DNA of 50,409 nt from Prevotella sp. (lineage in GTDB: Bacteria > Bacteroidota > Bacteroidia > Bacteroidales > Bacteroidaceae). Below are positions 16,506 through 26,036 of the stretch, piece after piece. Made by a program: the position numbers and the translations under genes. A model generated the notes under the pieces. The model worked only from the letters and a program-made list of their open reading frames with translations, was not told where the DNA came from and made no database searches. The stretch's first letter is position 1. The number at the start of each line of letters is the position of its first letter. The stretch lies in NCBI GenBank assembly GCA_022778905.1, contig JALFRV010000192.1:1-50409 (forward strand). Reading direction: 5' to 3'.

Positions 16506-16673
16506 AGAACGGGAACAAGCCGTAGGGCTTGCGACCCGTGCGGAGCGGTGAGTGAGGAGTGCATGAACGATTCCGCATTCCCCGCTCCACATGCTGGAAA
16601 TCCCCATTCGCCATGCCGGATTCATCATTCCGGATATTTTATTCCACATTCCTAATCCTTGGGGGATCATAAT

Positions 16674-17345
16674 ATGGTTGACGTAGCAAAGCAATTACGT
16701 GAGGTCTTGAGCGACCTCCCCGACGGCGTCCGATTGGTTGCCGTCAGCAAGTTTCATCCCAACGCGGATCTCGAGGCTGCCTATCAGGCAGGCCAGAGGA
16801 TCTTCGGCGAGAGCCATGAGCAGGAACTCGCCCGCAAGGCAGCGACGTTGCCGAAGGACATCGAGTGGCATTTCATCGGCCATCTGCAGACCAATAAGGT
16901 CAAGGCCATTGTCCCTTATATCTCGATGATCGATGCAGTAGACTCGTTGAAGCTGCTTCGCGAGATCGACAAGCAGGCAGCCCGCTGCGGACGTGTCATC
17001 CCCGTGCTCCTCGAACTGCATATCGCCGAGGAGGCCACGAAGTATGGCTTCACCCTCGATGCCTGCCGTGAGCTGCTCGAGTCCGGGGTCTGGCGGCAGT
17101 TGGAACATGTGAAGATCTGCGGCCTGATGATGATGGCGTCCAATGTGGACGACGAGGCACAGATAGCTGCAGAGTTCGATCAGGCCGCCCGGTTCTTTGA
17201 TGAGGTGCGCGCGAATTATTTCGCCGACGATCCCGACTTCAGGGAGCGGAGCTGGGGCATGAGCCAAGACTATCCGGTAGCCGTGCGGCATGGCTCGACG
17301 ATGGTGCGTGTGGGGACCGGCATTTTCGGGCCTCGCGTCTATTGA
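16674..17345 (+). CDS. yggS: YggS-family PLP-binding protein (PLP homeostasis)
   Basis: 223 residues from the ATG at 16674; an in-frame TTG at 16659 is less likely. It is a single TIM-barrel domain of the alanine racemase N-terminal type. Motifs are LVAVSKFHP with the PLP Lys, FGESHEQEL, WHFIGHLQTNK, a HIAEEATKYGF stretch (usual form NIGxExxKxG), LMMMAS and the final MSQDYPVAVRHGSTMVRVGTGIFGPR. The family keeps free pyridoxal phosphate balanced rather than catalysing a reaction. It lies downstream of the DUF4494 gene on the same strand and converges with the gene ending at 17410. Confidence 0.95.
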   Translation: MVDVAKQLREVLSDLPDGVRLVAVSKFHPNADLEAAYQAGQRIFGESHEQELARKAATLPKDIEWHFIGHLQTNKVKAIVPYISMIDAVDSLKLLREIDKQAARCGRVIPVLLELHIAEEATKYGFTLDACRELLESGVWRQLEHVKICGLMMMASNVDDEAQIAAEFDQAARFFDEVRANYFADDPDFRERSWGMSQDYPVAVRHGSTMVRVGTGIFGPRVY

Positions 17346-17356
17346 GACAGTGTCTC

Positions 17357-17392
17357 TTCCGGTGCGGAACCGTTGTGTCCGACAGACCGGAA
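17357..17392. terminator. Inverted repeat between convergent genes
   Basis: TTCCGGT (17357-17363) pairs with ACCGGAA (17386-17392), and a small GAGACA/TGTCTC hairpin lies just before it. T-tracts are poor, so this is a possible bidirectional terminator only. Confidence 0.35.
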
Positions 17393-17409
17393 CGCGCGTT
17401 CACGCCTTC

Positions 17410-17787
17410 TTATTTGCGGTAGAGATACTTCCAGATGGCCAGAATCTGGTCCGAATAGCGCATTTTCTCAATGGCGGTCTGCAACTGCAGGCCGACCGAC
17501 TGCATGGAGCCGTACTTGACACAGAGCCTTTCCGTTGAAAGCCGTTGGCGCTGCAAGCCGAAATAGTCGCGCACGATTTCGGCTTCATCATCGTTCAGCA
17601 CCTGCCCGATCATCGTGCAGACCTGCCGTTGCAGATCTTGCGCGTGGAGCCCTCCGTCAGCCTGATGATCCCGTCGGAGATCAATCTCGTCATGCTGTGC
17701 GAGCCATTCGTCGAGTGCGTCATCGGCATCCGTGAATGCGTTCTCTTCGTCGAAGAGCGCATGGCTGTCATCTCTCAGTCCTGTCAT
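17410..17787 (-). CDS. Small protein resembling an isolated sigma-70 region 4
   Basis: 125 residues from the ATG at 17787. That start lies nine bases after a perfect -7 box; a longer frame upstream runs into the 22-bp repeats and is spurious. The N-terminal third is acidic. The C-terminal part (LNDDEAEIVRDYFGLQRQRL, then STERLCVKYGS and QTAIEKMRYSDQI) follows the spacing of sigma region 4, compared with the usual L-x-ERE-x-V-x-x-x-x-F-G-L, TLEEIG and ALRKLR. Regions 1-3 are absent, so it cannot be a full sigma factor. It could bind DNA or polymerase as a regulator. The resemblance is by eye only. Confidence 0.6.
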   Translation of the reverse strand: MTGLRDDSHALFDEENAFTDADDALDEWLAQHDEIDLRRDHQADGGLHAQDLQRQVCTMIGQVLNDDEAEIVRDYFGLQRQRLSTERLCVKYGSMQSVGLQLQTAIEKMRYSDQILAIWKYLYRK

Positions 17788-17795
17788 AGATGGTG

Positions 17796-17803
17796 CAAAG
17801 GTA
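17796..17803 (-). promoter_or_regulatory. Bacteroidetes -7 box for the sigma-4-like gene
   Basis: Minus-strand TACCTTTG followed by CA fits TAnnTTTG and ends nine bases before the ATG at 17787, so the transcript would be nearly leaderless. This box decides the start. Confidence 0.7.
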
Positions 17804-17918
17804 AGCAAAAAGATTGATTCCCGCAACCCCGTCATGCCTCCGCGATTCCCGTTTTCCGTGTGCCCGGAAGCCGTTTGCAGAAGGTGCATTTTGCAGTGCA
17901 TATTTCCGGTCTGCGCAG

Positions 17919-18006
17919 ATGATAGCTTTCGGCCGCCCATATGATAGCTCTTGGCCGCCCATATGATAGCTTTCGGCCGCCCGGAAGATAGCTTTTCTCC
18001 GGCCTT
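17919..18006 (+). repeat. 22-bp tandem repeat array B (3 clear units, 1 degenerate)
   Basis: Units start at 17919, 17941 and 17963; a diverged fourth starts at 17985. The core GCTTTCGGCCGCCC (or GCTCTTGGCCGCCC) is at unit positions 7-20, flanked by ATGATA and AT/GG. The array lies between the divergent sigma-4-like gene and the GH106-like gene. The rest of the gap (18007-18246) shows no gene; ACGCGCGCGT at 18217-18226 is a small palindrome before the next gene. Confidence 0.85.
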
Positions 18007-18246
18007 CCGAAAGCATTATCTTTCAGGGAGTTGATGACAGATCCTTCCGCCCTGCGTCTTTATTTGGATCTACGACGAAACATGAGCTGTCGAAACCCTT
18101 TCCGTGTGATGGCTGCAGATGGCTTGTGGGCTGTGTAAAAGTTTGGCTTTCAGCCCTGTGTGCCGGTCTTTCGCTCGTCCTGAAGCGGGATCCGGCAACC
18201 GTCTATCTGCTCTTACACGCGCGCGTACCATTAATATTATAGTTGA

Positions 18247-21200
18247 ATGATGAGAAAGTTTTTTGTGTTCCTGATATTGCTGACCCTGCCGTTTGCTTCC
18301 GTTTCCGCGGGCGAAGATGCCCGTCCCTGGACCTTTTGGTATTGGATGTACGGCGCATTGTCCAAACCGGCCATCCGTGCAGACCTGCTCGCGATGAAGC
18401 AGGTGGGTCTCGGCGGCTGCTATCTGATGCCTATACGGGGTGCTAACGAGCGACCCGAATATGGCGGAGACGGTCAGCAACTCTCGCCCAAGTTCTGGGA
18501 GTATGTCGATGAGGCCTTCCTTCAGGCCGACTCCCTCGGCTTGGACATGGGCATTCATATATGTGACGGCTTTGCATTGGCAGGCAGTCCGGCCATCACG
18601 CCGGCCGAGTCGATGCAGAAGGTGGTATGGACGGACACGGTGGTGACCGTCGGAAAGAAGCCGATCGTGTTGCGTCGCTCCGAGGCCTATCAAGGTTTCT
18701 ACGGCGAGATTGCCGCCTTCGCCTTTCCCTGCAGGCAGTCTGTGGAGCGGATATCAGTGCTGCGGGGCATGCGGAAGCCCGTGCTCGACGGCGATATGGC
18801 CATCTCCGACAACGGCGCCTGCACAGCCTCGAAGGGCGGGACGGTCACCTTCGACTGTGGGGACGTCAAGACCATCCGCTCGTTGCAGATCATCCCTTCA
18901 GGCAACAACATCCAGTCGCAGCGGCTGATGGTGCTGGCTTCGACTGACGGAGTCCGTTTCCGTCCGGTCCGCCAGCTGCAACCGGTGCGCCAGGGGTGGC
19001 AAAGCACCGGTCCGGCATTCACCTATTCACTGCCCCGGACCACAGCCCGCTATTTCCGGTTCCAATGGTCTCCGTCAGGCACAGAGCCAGGTTCGGAGGA
19101 TCTGGATGCCGCAAAATGGAAGCCGACACTCAAGCTCCGCGACATCGTCCTGTCTACGGAACCCCGGATAGACCAGTGGGAAGGCAAGACCGCACAGGCC
19201 TGGAGGGTGAGCGGGCCGACCGTTGAGGCCGACATTCCTGATGCCGATTGCGTCAGCGCTGACCGGCTCATCCGGCTTCGCCTGCGTGGTGACACCGTCC
19301 TGAACGCCTTCCCGCGCAGTCAGTGGGGACAGCAGTTTCGCATCCTCCGCTTCGGCCACACGTCGACGGGGCAGATGAATGCCACCGCCGGAGGAGGCAA
19401 GGGATTAGAGGTGGACAAGTTTAACCCGCAGGCAGTCGATAAGTTGCTCGACAACTGGTTTCGGCTCTTCCTTGCCCGTCCGCATGCCGACGTGGTCAAG
19501 GTGCTGCATGTCGACTCGTGGGAATGCGGTTGCCAGAACTGGGGCCACGGTTTTTCGGAGGCCTTCCGGGCACGTCGCGGCTACGCCATAGAGCCTTTCA
19601 TGCCGCTCTATGCAGGCCTGCCCGTCGGGTCGGTGGACCAGAGTGAGCGCGTCATGCGTGACATCCGGCTGACGATCAATGAGCTTGTCAATGAGCGGTT
19701 CTTTGCCCATGTCGAGGCCAAAGGGCACGAATGGGGCAGGCGCGTGTCGCAGGAGAGCATCGCCCCGACCTTCGTTGCCGATGGCATAGAGCACTATCGC
19801 CATGCCGATCTGCCCATGGGCGAGTATTGGCTCAATTCACCTACGCACGACAAGCCCAACGACATGCTCGACGCCATCAGTGGTGCGCACCTCTACGGGA
19901 AGTCCATCGTGCAGGCCGAAGGATTCACCGAGGTGCGCGGCGACTGGCAGGAGACCCCCGCGATGCTGAAGTCTCTGCTCGACAGACATCTCGCCTTGGG
20001 CATGAACAAGCTCGTCTTCCATGTCAATGCGCATAATCCGTGGATGGATCGGAAGCCGGGTATGACGCTCGATGGTATCGGCCTCTATTTCCAGCGTGAC
20101 AATACGTGGTATCCGGAGGCCAGTGGAATGGTCGGTTATGTGACCCGATGCCAGCGCCTCCTGCAGCTCGGGCAGCCTGTGGTCGACGTGGCCGTGTTCA
20201 CGGGAGAGGAGATGCCGTCGCGCGCCCTGACGCCTGACCGGCTCGTGGATATCCTCCCCGGCCTGTTCGGAGATGCACGCATCGAGAGCGAGCGCAGCCG
20301 TTTAGCCAACGCAGACCTGCCAATGACCGAGAGCCCCGTGGGTGTTTTCCATGCCGCAGGGATCGTAGATCTGAAGGACTGGGTCAACGCCTTGCACGGC
20401 TATCAGTATGATTCGATGAATCCGGACGCCCTCCTTCGTGCGGCCAAAGTGGTCGGCGGACACCTGCAGATGCCGGCCGGCAACAGGTACAAAGTGCTTG
20501 TCTTGCCCGGCCTGACGAAGATGGATCCTGCCTTTAAGGGCTATTCCGAGGCTGTGAAAGCAAAGGTCGAGGAATGCCGGAAGGGCGGTGTAGTCATCGT
20601 CGACCAGCCCTATAGCGCTGCCGATTTTGCCGGCAGCGGTCTCCCGAGAGATATCGAACTGCCCGAGGGTGTGGCCTATACGCATCGCACGACAGACAGT
20701 GCCGAGGTCTATTTCATCGCCAATCAGCAGGCGGAGGCGCGCTCCGTCCGGGCTTCCTTCCGCATCAGCGGCCGCGTTCCGTATCTTTATGACGCCCTGC
20801 AGGATGTCTGCCACAGTGCGGAATGGACTGTGCGGAACGGGCGGACCGAACTTTCCTTGCATTTGGATGCCAATGGCAGCGTCTTCGTCCTTTTCCCCCG
20901 TGAAGCCCGGAAGGATCTTCCGGTCTTGAAAGAGGCTGGCTTCCGTCAGCCCGTCACGGGCAAGTGGACCTTGCGCTTCGCCACGACGGGCGAGACGGTC
21001 GAGACATCCCGATTGGACAGCTGGACCACCCGGGAGCCGCGGAGCCAGCGTTTCTACAGCGGGAGTGTGGACTATGTCACCGACTTTTCCTACAAGCCTA
21101 AAGGCCGGGGACGCGTGATGCTCGACTTGGGGACCGTCTGTGACCTCGCCCATGTATATGTCAACGGGATCGACTGCGGCATCGCGTGGACCCCGCCCTA

Positions 21201-21402
21201 TGCCGTCGACGTGACCAAAGCGTTGCGCCGCGGGAAGAACACACTGCGCATCGTGGTGACGAACACATGGGCAAATGCCCTGCTCGGGGCTGATTCTGGC
21301 GAGCCTCCTTTTGCAGGAATATGGACCAATGCGAAGTACCGGATGAAACAGAAGCGTCTTCTGCCCGCCGGACTCTTGGGCCCTGTATTGATGAAAGAAT
21401 AA
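18247..21402 (+). CDS. GH106-like alpha-L-rhamnosidase, secreted or periplasmic
   Basis: 1051 residues with a signal peptide MMRKFFVFLILLTLPFASVSA. The catalytic region begins at once with RPWTFWYWMYGALSKPAIRA and GLGGCYLMPI and includes HVDSWECGCQNW, VSQESIAPTF and KSIVQAEGFTEVRGDW, typical of the large Bacteroidetes family around GH106. A C-terminal jelly-roll of the GH2 sugar-binding type (about residues 930-1040) contains VYVNGIDCGIAWTPPY. GH106 enzymes remove terminal alpha-L-rhamnose from pectin (rhamnogalacturonan) using inverting chemistry with Glu residues. The next gene starts 11 bases after its stop, and GH2 follows: a three-gene operon. Family placement is firm, rhamnose specificity less so. 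Confidence 0.85.
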   Translation: MMRKFFVFLILLTLPFASVSAGEDARPWTFWYWMYGALSKPAIRADLLAMKQVGLGGCYLMPIRGANERPEYGGDGQQLSPKFWEYVDEAFLQADSLGLDMGIHICDGFALAGSPAITPAESMQKVVWTDTVVTVGKKPIVLRRSEAYQGFYGEIAAFAFPCRQSVERISVLRGMRKPVLDGDMAISDNGACTASKGGTVTFDCGDVKTIRSLQIIPSGNNIQSQRLMVLASTDGVRFRPVRQLQPVRQGWQSTGPAFTYSLPRTTARYFRFQWSPSGTEPGSEDLDAAKWKPTLKLRDIVLSTEPRIDQWEGKTAQAWRVSGPTVEADIPDADCVSADRLIRLRLRGDTVLNAFPRSQWGQQFRILRFGHTSTGQMNATAGGGKGLEVDKFNPQAVDKLLDNWFRLFLARPHADVVKVLHVDSWECGCQNWGHGFSEAFRARRGYAIEPFMPLYAGLPVGSVDQSERVMRDIRLTINELVNERFFAHVEAKGHEWGRRVSQESIAPTFVADGIEHYRHADLPMGEYWLNSPTHDKPNDMLDAISGAHLYGKSIVQAEGFTEVRGDWQETPAMLKSLLDRHLALGMNKLVFHVNAHNPWMDRKPGMTLDGIGLYFQRDNTWYPEASGMVGYVTRCQRLLQLGQPVVDVAVFTGEEMPSRALTPDRLVDILPGLFGDARIESERSRLANADLPMTESPVGVFHAAGIVDLKDWVNALHGYQYDSMNPDALLRAAKVVGGHLQMPAGNRYKVLVLPGLTKMDPAFKGYSEAVKAKVEECRKGGVVIVDQPYSAADFAGSGLPRDIELPEGVAYTHRTTDSAEVYFIANQQAEARSVRASFRISGRVPYLYDALQDVCHSAEWTVRNGRTELSLHLDANGSVFVLFPREARKDLPVLKEAGFRQPVTGKWTLRFATTGETVETSRLDSWTTREPRSQRFYSGSVDYVTDFSYKPKGRGRVMLDLGTVCDLAHVYVNGIDCGIAWTPPYAVDVTKALRRGKNTLRIVVTNTWANALLGADSGEPPFAGIWTNAKYRMKQKRLLPAGLLGPVLMKE

Positions 21403-21413
21403 TTCCATACAAG

Positions 21414-22835
21414 ATGAAACATATAAAATTGATTGTAAGTGCAGTCCTGCTCCTCATCGGAACGACTGCAAAGGGTGAAGTGAAGTTAGCGTCTTTCTTT
21501 TCCGACAACATGGTTTTGCAGCAGCAGACGCAGTGTAACCTGTGGGGAAAAGCCGCGCCCGGCAAGGCCGTAACGATCCGTACGTCGTGGGATCAGCGGA
21601 CTTACCGGGTGACGGCCGACCGCAATGGCGGCTGGAAAGTGCAGGTTCAGACGGCGAAGGCCGGCGGTCCGTATGTCATCACCTTCAATGACGGGAAGGA
21701 GACACGGCTGAAGAACATCCTCCTCGGGGAAGTCTGGATCTGCTCGGGACAGAGCAATATGGAGATGCCTGTAGGCGGATTCAAGGCCCAGCCCGTTGAT
21801 GGGGCGCATGAAGAGATACTCTTCGGTGCCGACAGTCGGATGCGCTTCTTCACCGTGAAGCGCAATGCGCAGTTGGAAAAGGTCGACACCGTCAACGGCA
21901 GATGGTCGGAGGCGACGCCCGAGACGATCAGGGACTTCAGTGCGACAGCCTACTTCTTCGGCAAGACATTGCGCCGGATGCTCAGCTGTCCGGTCGGTCT
22001 GATCGTGACATGCTGGGGCGGAAGCGCGTGCGAAGCGTGGATGAAGGCCGACTGGCTCCGGGCTTTCCCGACCGTGAAGCTGCCCTCCGGCCAGGCTGAC
22101 GTTGACAAGCGGCTCCAGCGTTGTCCGTCGGCGCTCTACAATGGGATGCTCTTTCCCTTGATCGGATACACCATGCGCGGCGTCATCTGGTATCAGGGTG
22201 AGGACAACGTGTCACGCTATGCCAACTACGCAGACCTGTTCACGACGATGATCAGAGGATGGCGGGACGACTGGAAGCAAGGCTCTTTCCCGTTCTATTA
22301 CTGCCAGATCGCGCCCTACAGCTATAATCGGATCAATTGGAGCTATAACAGTGCGTTCCTCAGAGAGCAGCAGCTGAAGGCCGAGAAGATGACTGACAAT
22401 GCCCGGATGGCTGTTCTGATGGACACGGGATTGGAATACGGCATTCATCCGAGAATGAAGCGCGAGGCCGGTGAGCGGCTTGCGATGCTCGCACTCGGCA
22501 ACACCTACGGTGTCAAAGGCATGCCTGAATTCGCCACCTACAGTAAAGTCGCCTTCCGGAACGACACGGCCGACATCTCCTTTGACCGCAGCCGGGAGTG
22601 GGTCTACATGAACAACGGTCCTCAGAGTGACCTCTTTGAGGTGGCCGGAGCAGATAAAGTGTTCCATCCGGCGAAGGCCTGGGTGTCCCGCAATCATGTC
22701 TTTGTCAAGAGCGAGATGGTGAAGGAGCCGGTCGCAGTGCGTTACGCTTTCAAGGACTGGGCCGTGGGGGACCTGTTCCACGACGGCCTTCCGGTCAGCT
22801 CGTTCCGTACGGATACTTGGGACGATGTGCAATGA
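21414..22835 (+). CDS. Sialate O-acetylesterase-like (SGNH) carbohydrate esterase
   Basis: 473 residues from the ATG at 21414, which gives signal peptide MKHIKLIVSAVLLLIGTTAKG; an earlier frame start lies inside the previous gene. A beta-sandwich N-domain (SFFSDNMVLQQ...) leads to the SGNH hydrolase domain: GEVWICSGQSNMEM with nucleophile Ser114, CWGGSACEAW, IWYQGEDN, and a late D-x-x-x-x-x-x-H block in LMDTGLEYGIHP. The family removes O-acetyl groups from sugars; between rhamnosidase and GH2 genes the likely target is acetylated pectin rather than sialic acid. It lies in the periplasm or outside the cell. The GH2 start follows 16 bases later. Confidence 0.9.
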   Translation: MKHIKLIVSAVLLLIGTTAKGEVKLASFFSDNMVLQQQTQCNLWGKAAPGKAVTIRTSWDQRTYRVTADRNGGWKVQVQTAKAGGPYVITFNDGKETRLKNILLGEVWICSGQSNMEMPVGGFKAQPVDGAHEEILFGADSRMRFFTVKRNAQLEKVDTVNGRWSEATPETIRDFSATAYFFGKTLRRMLSCPVGLIVTCWGGSACEAWMKADWLRAFPTVKLPSGQADVDKRLQRCPSALYNGMLFPLIGYTMRGVIWYQGEDNVSRYANYADLFTTMIRGWRDDWKQGSFPFYYCQIAPYSYNRINWSYNSAFLREQQLKAEKMTDNARMAVLMDTGLEYGIHPRMKREAGERLAMLALGNTYGVKGMPEFATYSKVAFRNDTADISFDRSREWVYMNNGPQSDLFEVAGADKVFHPAKAWVSRNHVFVKSEMVKEPVAVRYAFKDWAVGDLFHDGLPVSSFRTDTWDDVQ

Positions 22836-22851
22836 TCAGAAAGGCGGAAGT

Positions 22852-25500
22852 ATGAAAAAGACGATGCTCATGCTTTTGATGGCGATGACGGCTCTGTCGT
22901 CAGGCGCCATCGATACGTCCACCTCCGTGGCGGGTTTCTTTCCGATCGAGAATCAGGGACGGCAGGTTTGGAACTTCAATCCTGAATGGAGGTTCCACTT
23001 GGGTGATGTAGCGGGTGCCGAGAAGGCCGGCTTCGACGATCGCGGATGGGAGGTTGTGGCCACGCCCCATTGTGTCAAGTTGGAGCCGGCGGAGGCTTCC
23101 GGCTGCCGCAACTATCAGGGGATTGCCTGGTACCGGAAGCATTTCACGGTGCCGGCCGATCACTCCCAACTCTACTTTGAGGCCATCATGGGTAAGCAGA
23201 AGATCTATGTGAACGGCCGACTGGCCAAGGAACACTTCGGCGGATATCTCCCCGTGACGGTGGATATCGGCGCGTTCGGACTGAAGAAAGGCGATGCGTG
23301 CGTGGTGGCCGTGATGACCGACAATTCCGATGACAAGAGTTATCCGCCCGGAAAGACGCAGATGACGCTCGACTTTGCCTACCATGGCGGCATCTACCGC
23401 GACGTGTGGCTGATCGCCAGGCAGCATGTCTATATCACGGATGTGATCGAGGCGAACCGGCAGGCAGGCGGGGGCGTCTTCATCCACTATGATCAGATAT
23501 CGGCGGAGCGTGCGGGTGTCGCTGTCAAGACGCAGCTGCGCAACCGCCTCGATGTCGCCCAGACGGTGACAGTGGAGCAGACTTTCATGCGCGCAGACGG
23601 CAAGATCGTCGGACGGACATCACGTCGGGTGCGCATAGAAGGCCGTGCGGCCATCGATGACGAACAGCACGTGGTGATCCGAAATCCGCGGTTGTGGTCG
23701 CCCGAGACACCTTATTTATATAGTGTAGTCACACGCGTGAAGCAGGGAAGCCGTGTGCTCGACGGCGGGAGGACACGTTTCGGCATCCGTGACTTTGCCT
23801 TTCGCGGCCGGGAAGGATTCTGGCTCAACGGCAAACGCTACCGGCAGTTGGTCGGAGCGAACCGCCATCAGGACTTTGCCTATGTCGGAAACGCTGTCCC
23901 GAACAGTCAGCAGTGGCGCGACGTGATGCGTCTGAAGCAGGCAGGATTCAACATTATCCGCACCGCACATTATCCGCAGGATCCTGCCTTCATGGATGCG
24001 TGCGACGAATTGGGCATCTTTGTCATCGTCGCAACACCCGGTTGGCAGTTCTGGAACGACAAGGATCCGGCCTTCGAAGCACGCGTCATGCAGAATACGA
24101 AGGAGATTGTACGGATCGACCGCAATCATCCTTCGGTGCTCATGTGGGAACCCATCCTCAACGAGACGCGCTATCCGGAGTCTTTCTCGCTCAACTCCCT
24201 GCAGGTCACACGCGACGAATATCCCTACCCCTGCCGTCCCGTGGCGGCTGCCGATGTAGGCTCGGCGGGTGTCAGGGACCATTACGACGTGGTCTACGGG
24301 TGGCCCGGCGATGATGAAAAGGCGGACAGACCGGCGCAGTGCATCTTCACCCGCGAGTTTGGCGAGTATGTGGACGACTGGTATGCGCACAACAATCTCA
24401 ACCGCGCAAGCCGCAGCTGGGGAGAGCATCCGCAGCTGATCCAGGCACTCTCATTGGCATCCACGACCGAGGAAATGTATCGCACGAAGGGCCAGTTCAT
24501 AGGCGGCTGCCAGTGGCATCCATTCGATCATCAGCGCGGATATCACCCTGATCCCTACTGGGGCGGCATTTACGATGCGTTCAGGCAGCCGAAGACCGCT
24601 TTCTATTTCTTCTCCTCGCAGCGTCAGGTGACTGCTCCGGACGTGGCGGAGCCGCTGCGCGTGGATCCGATGGTCTACGTGGCGCATGAGATGACACAGT
24701 TTTCCGACTCGGACGTGGTGGTCTTTTCCAATTGCGACAGTGTCCGTCTGAGCATCTATGACGGTGCCAAGAGCTGGACGCTGCCGGTCAATCATACGCC
24801 TAAATTCCTGAAAGACAACCCCGACTTGGCCGGAATCAACCGCCAATATGCGCAGCCCGTGGTCTTCAAGAACGTGTGGAACTTCTGGGAAGCGCGCGAC
24901 TACAGCTATCCGAAAAAGGCCTGGCAGAAGGTCAACATGGTGGCTGAGGGCATTCGGGACGGACGCGTTGTCTGCTCGGTGAAGCGCATGCCGTCGCGCC
25001 GGAGCACCAAGCTACGACTGCGGATCGACTCACTCGGCAAGCCCTTGGTGGCCGACGGGTCCGACTTCATCGTCGTTGTGGCCGAGGTGACCGATGACAA
25101 CGGCAACGTCAGACGATTGGCCAAGGAGTGCGTCAGGTTTACGGTCGAGGGCGAAGGTGAGATCATCGGCGACGAGACAGTCAACGCCAATCCGCGCTTG
25201 GTGGAGTGGGGATCGGCTCCGATCCTCGTCCGTTCGACCCGCACGGCAGGCTTGATCCGGGTCCGCGCCGAAGTGCAGTTCCCCGGAACGCATGCTCCGA
25301 CGCCGGCCGAGCTGACGTTCCGCTCCGTGCCCTATAAGGGGGCGTACTGCTTTGAGCAGCAGGACCGGCCGTCGGCAGGCAAGGGCAGCGGGGCCCTGAG
25401 GCCGAAAGCGGCACAGGGACGGACGCTCTCTGATGCAGAGAAAGCCATGCTGCTCAAGGAGGTCGAGCAGCAACAGACAGACTTTGGGATCACGAAATGA
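22852..25500 (+). CDS. GH2 glycoside hydrolase (beta-galactosidase/beta-glucuronidase type)
   Basis: 882 residues from the ATG at 22852, which starts a signal peptide (MKKTMLMLLMAMTALSSGA) after AAAGGCGGAAG; a start 27 bases earlier overlaps the preceding stop. A sugar-binding domain (about 40-190, with NPEWRFHLGD and GIAWYRKHFTVP) is followed by an Ig-like domain and a TIM barrel with WLNGKRYRQLVGANRHQDF and NIIRTAHYPQDPAFMDACDELG. The acid/base is presumably Glu438 (in EPILNETRYP) and the nucleophile Glu502 (in FTREFGEY). C-terminal beta domains complete it. It would remove beta-linked galactose, glucuronate or similar from pectin side chains. It is last in the GH106-esterase-GH2 operon. 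Confidence 0.92.
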   Translation: MKKTMLMLLMAMTALSSGAIDTSTSVAGFFPIENQGRQVWNFNPEWRFHLGDVAGAEKAGFDDRGWEVVATPHCVKLEPAEASGCRNYQGIAWYRKHFTVPADHSQLYFEAIMGKQKIYVNGRLAKEHFGGYLPVTVDIGAFGLKKGDACVVAVMTDNSDDKSYPPGKTQMTLDFAYHGGIYRDVWLIARQHVYITDVIEANRQAGGGVFIHYDQISAERAGVAVKTQLRNRLDVAQTVTVEQTFMRADGKIVGRTSRRVRIEGRAAIDDEQHVVIRNPRLWSPETPYLYSVVTRVKQGSRVLDGGRTRFGIRDFAFRGREGFWLNGKRYRQLVGANRHQDFAYVGNAVPNSQQWRDVMRLKQAGFNIIRTAHYPQDPAFMDACDELGIFVIVATPGWQFWNDKDPAFEARVMQNTKEIVRIDRNHPSVLMWEPILNETRYPESFSLNSLQVTRDEYPYPCRPVAAADVGSAGVRDHYDVVYGWPGDDEKADRPAQCIFTREFGEYVDDWYAHNNLNRASRSWGEHPQLIQALSLASTTEEMYRTKGQFIGGCQWHPFDHQRGYHPDPYWGGIYDAFRQPKTAFYFFSSQRQVTAPDVAEPLRVDPMVYVAHEMTQFSDSDVVVFSNCDSVRLSIYDGAKSWTLPVNHTPKFLKDNPDLAGINRQYAQPVVFKNVWNFWEARDYSYPKKAWQKVNMVAEGIRDGRVVCSVKRMPSRRSTKLRLRIDSLGKPLVADGSDFIVVVAEVTDDNGNVRRLAKECVRFTVEGEGEIIGDETVNANPRLVEWGSAPILVRSTRTAGLIRVRAEVQFPGTHAPTPAELTFRSVPYKGAYCFEQQDRPSAGKGSGALRPKAAQGRTLSDAEKAMLLKEVEQQQTDFGITK

Positions 25501-25509
25501 TCAGACCGT

Positions 25510-25556
25510 GAAAGCCTTTCTCCCGTGAATGAACTTAGTTCCGGAGAAAGGCTTTC
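25510..25556 (+). terminator. Strong hairpin after GH2
   Basis: Perfect 14-bp inverted repeat GAAAGCCTTTCTCC (25510-25523) and GGAGAAAGGCTTTC (25543-25556), nine bases after the stop. The following T-tract is short (CCGTTTC), so termination may need help. Confidence 0.65.
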
Positions 25557-25728
25557 CCGTTTCGGGACCGCCGTCTTGGTCCTGTCACAGATCCGCAGCC
25601 CGCTTGTTTACGTTTGCTCATGAGCTTGTCCTGCCCCCATCGTCCCCTTCTTTGAGACCCTCAAAAAACATGTTTCAAACGCATCTCCGGCACCCCGGTT
25701 TCACGCACGATAAGTATGCGCTCCGCAT

Positions 25729-25816
25729 ATGATAGCTCTTGGCCGCCAAGAGCTATGCTTTCGGGCGCCAAGAGCTATGCTTTCGGCCGTCCAAAGCATA
25801 CATATGCGCACGCCGG
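25729..25816 (+). repeat. 22-bp tandem repeat array C (4 units)
   Basis: Units begin at 25729, 25751, 25773 and 25795. Unit 1 into unit 2 contains a perfect 12-bp inverted repeat, ATAGCTCTTGGC and GCCAAGAGCTAT, with one base between. Units 2 and 3 are near-identical (AGCTATGCTTTCGG at their starts). The fourth is diverged and resembles the last unit of array F. The rest of the 25557-26036 gap contains no gene I can support. Confidence 0.85.
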
Positions 25817-26036
25817 AAAAATCGTTTCAAGCAGAGATCTTGCGTTTTTCTGTAATCCGTTGATATCATGTCATTTATTGATGTGTATCTGAAAATCGCT
25901 GCAAAGGCTGCTTCTGCATGGTCTTCATCGAAGGGGGCGGATGGGCGAACAATCTTTCTTTTCGGTGAAGACACAAAATCCGTTCATGCGTCTCTATGAT
26001 AACGCCCCCGATAATCTATTCATTAAAACAATTCAG

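Noticed and set aside
17788..17940. N-terminal extension of the sigma-4-like protein
   Set aside because: It would begin in a 22-bp repeat and lie upstream of the predicted promoter; the ATG at 17787 fits better.
20302..21408. 368-codon open frame on the minus strand
   Set aside because: It is antisense to the GH106-like gene; no start context or domain.
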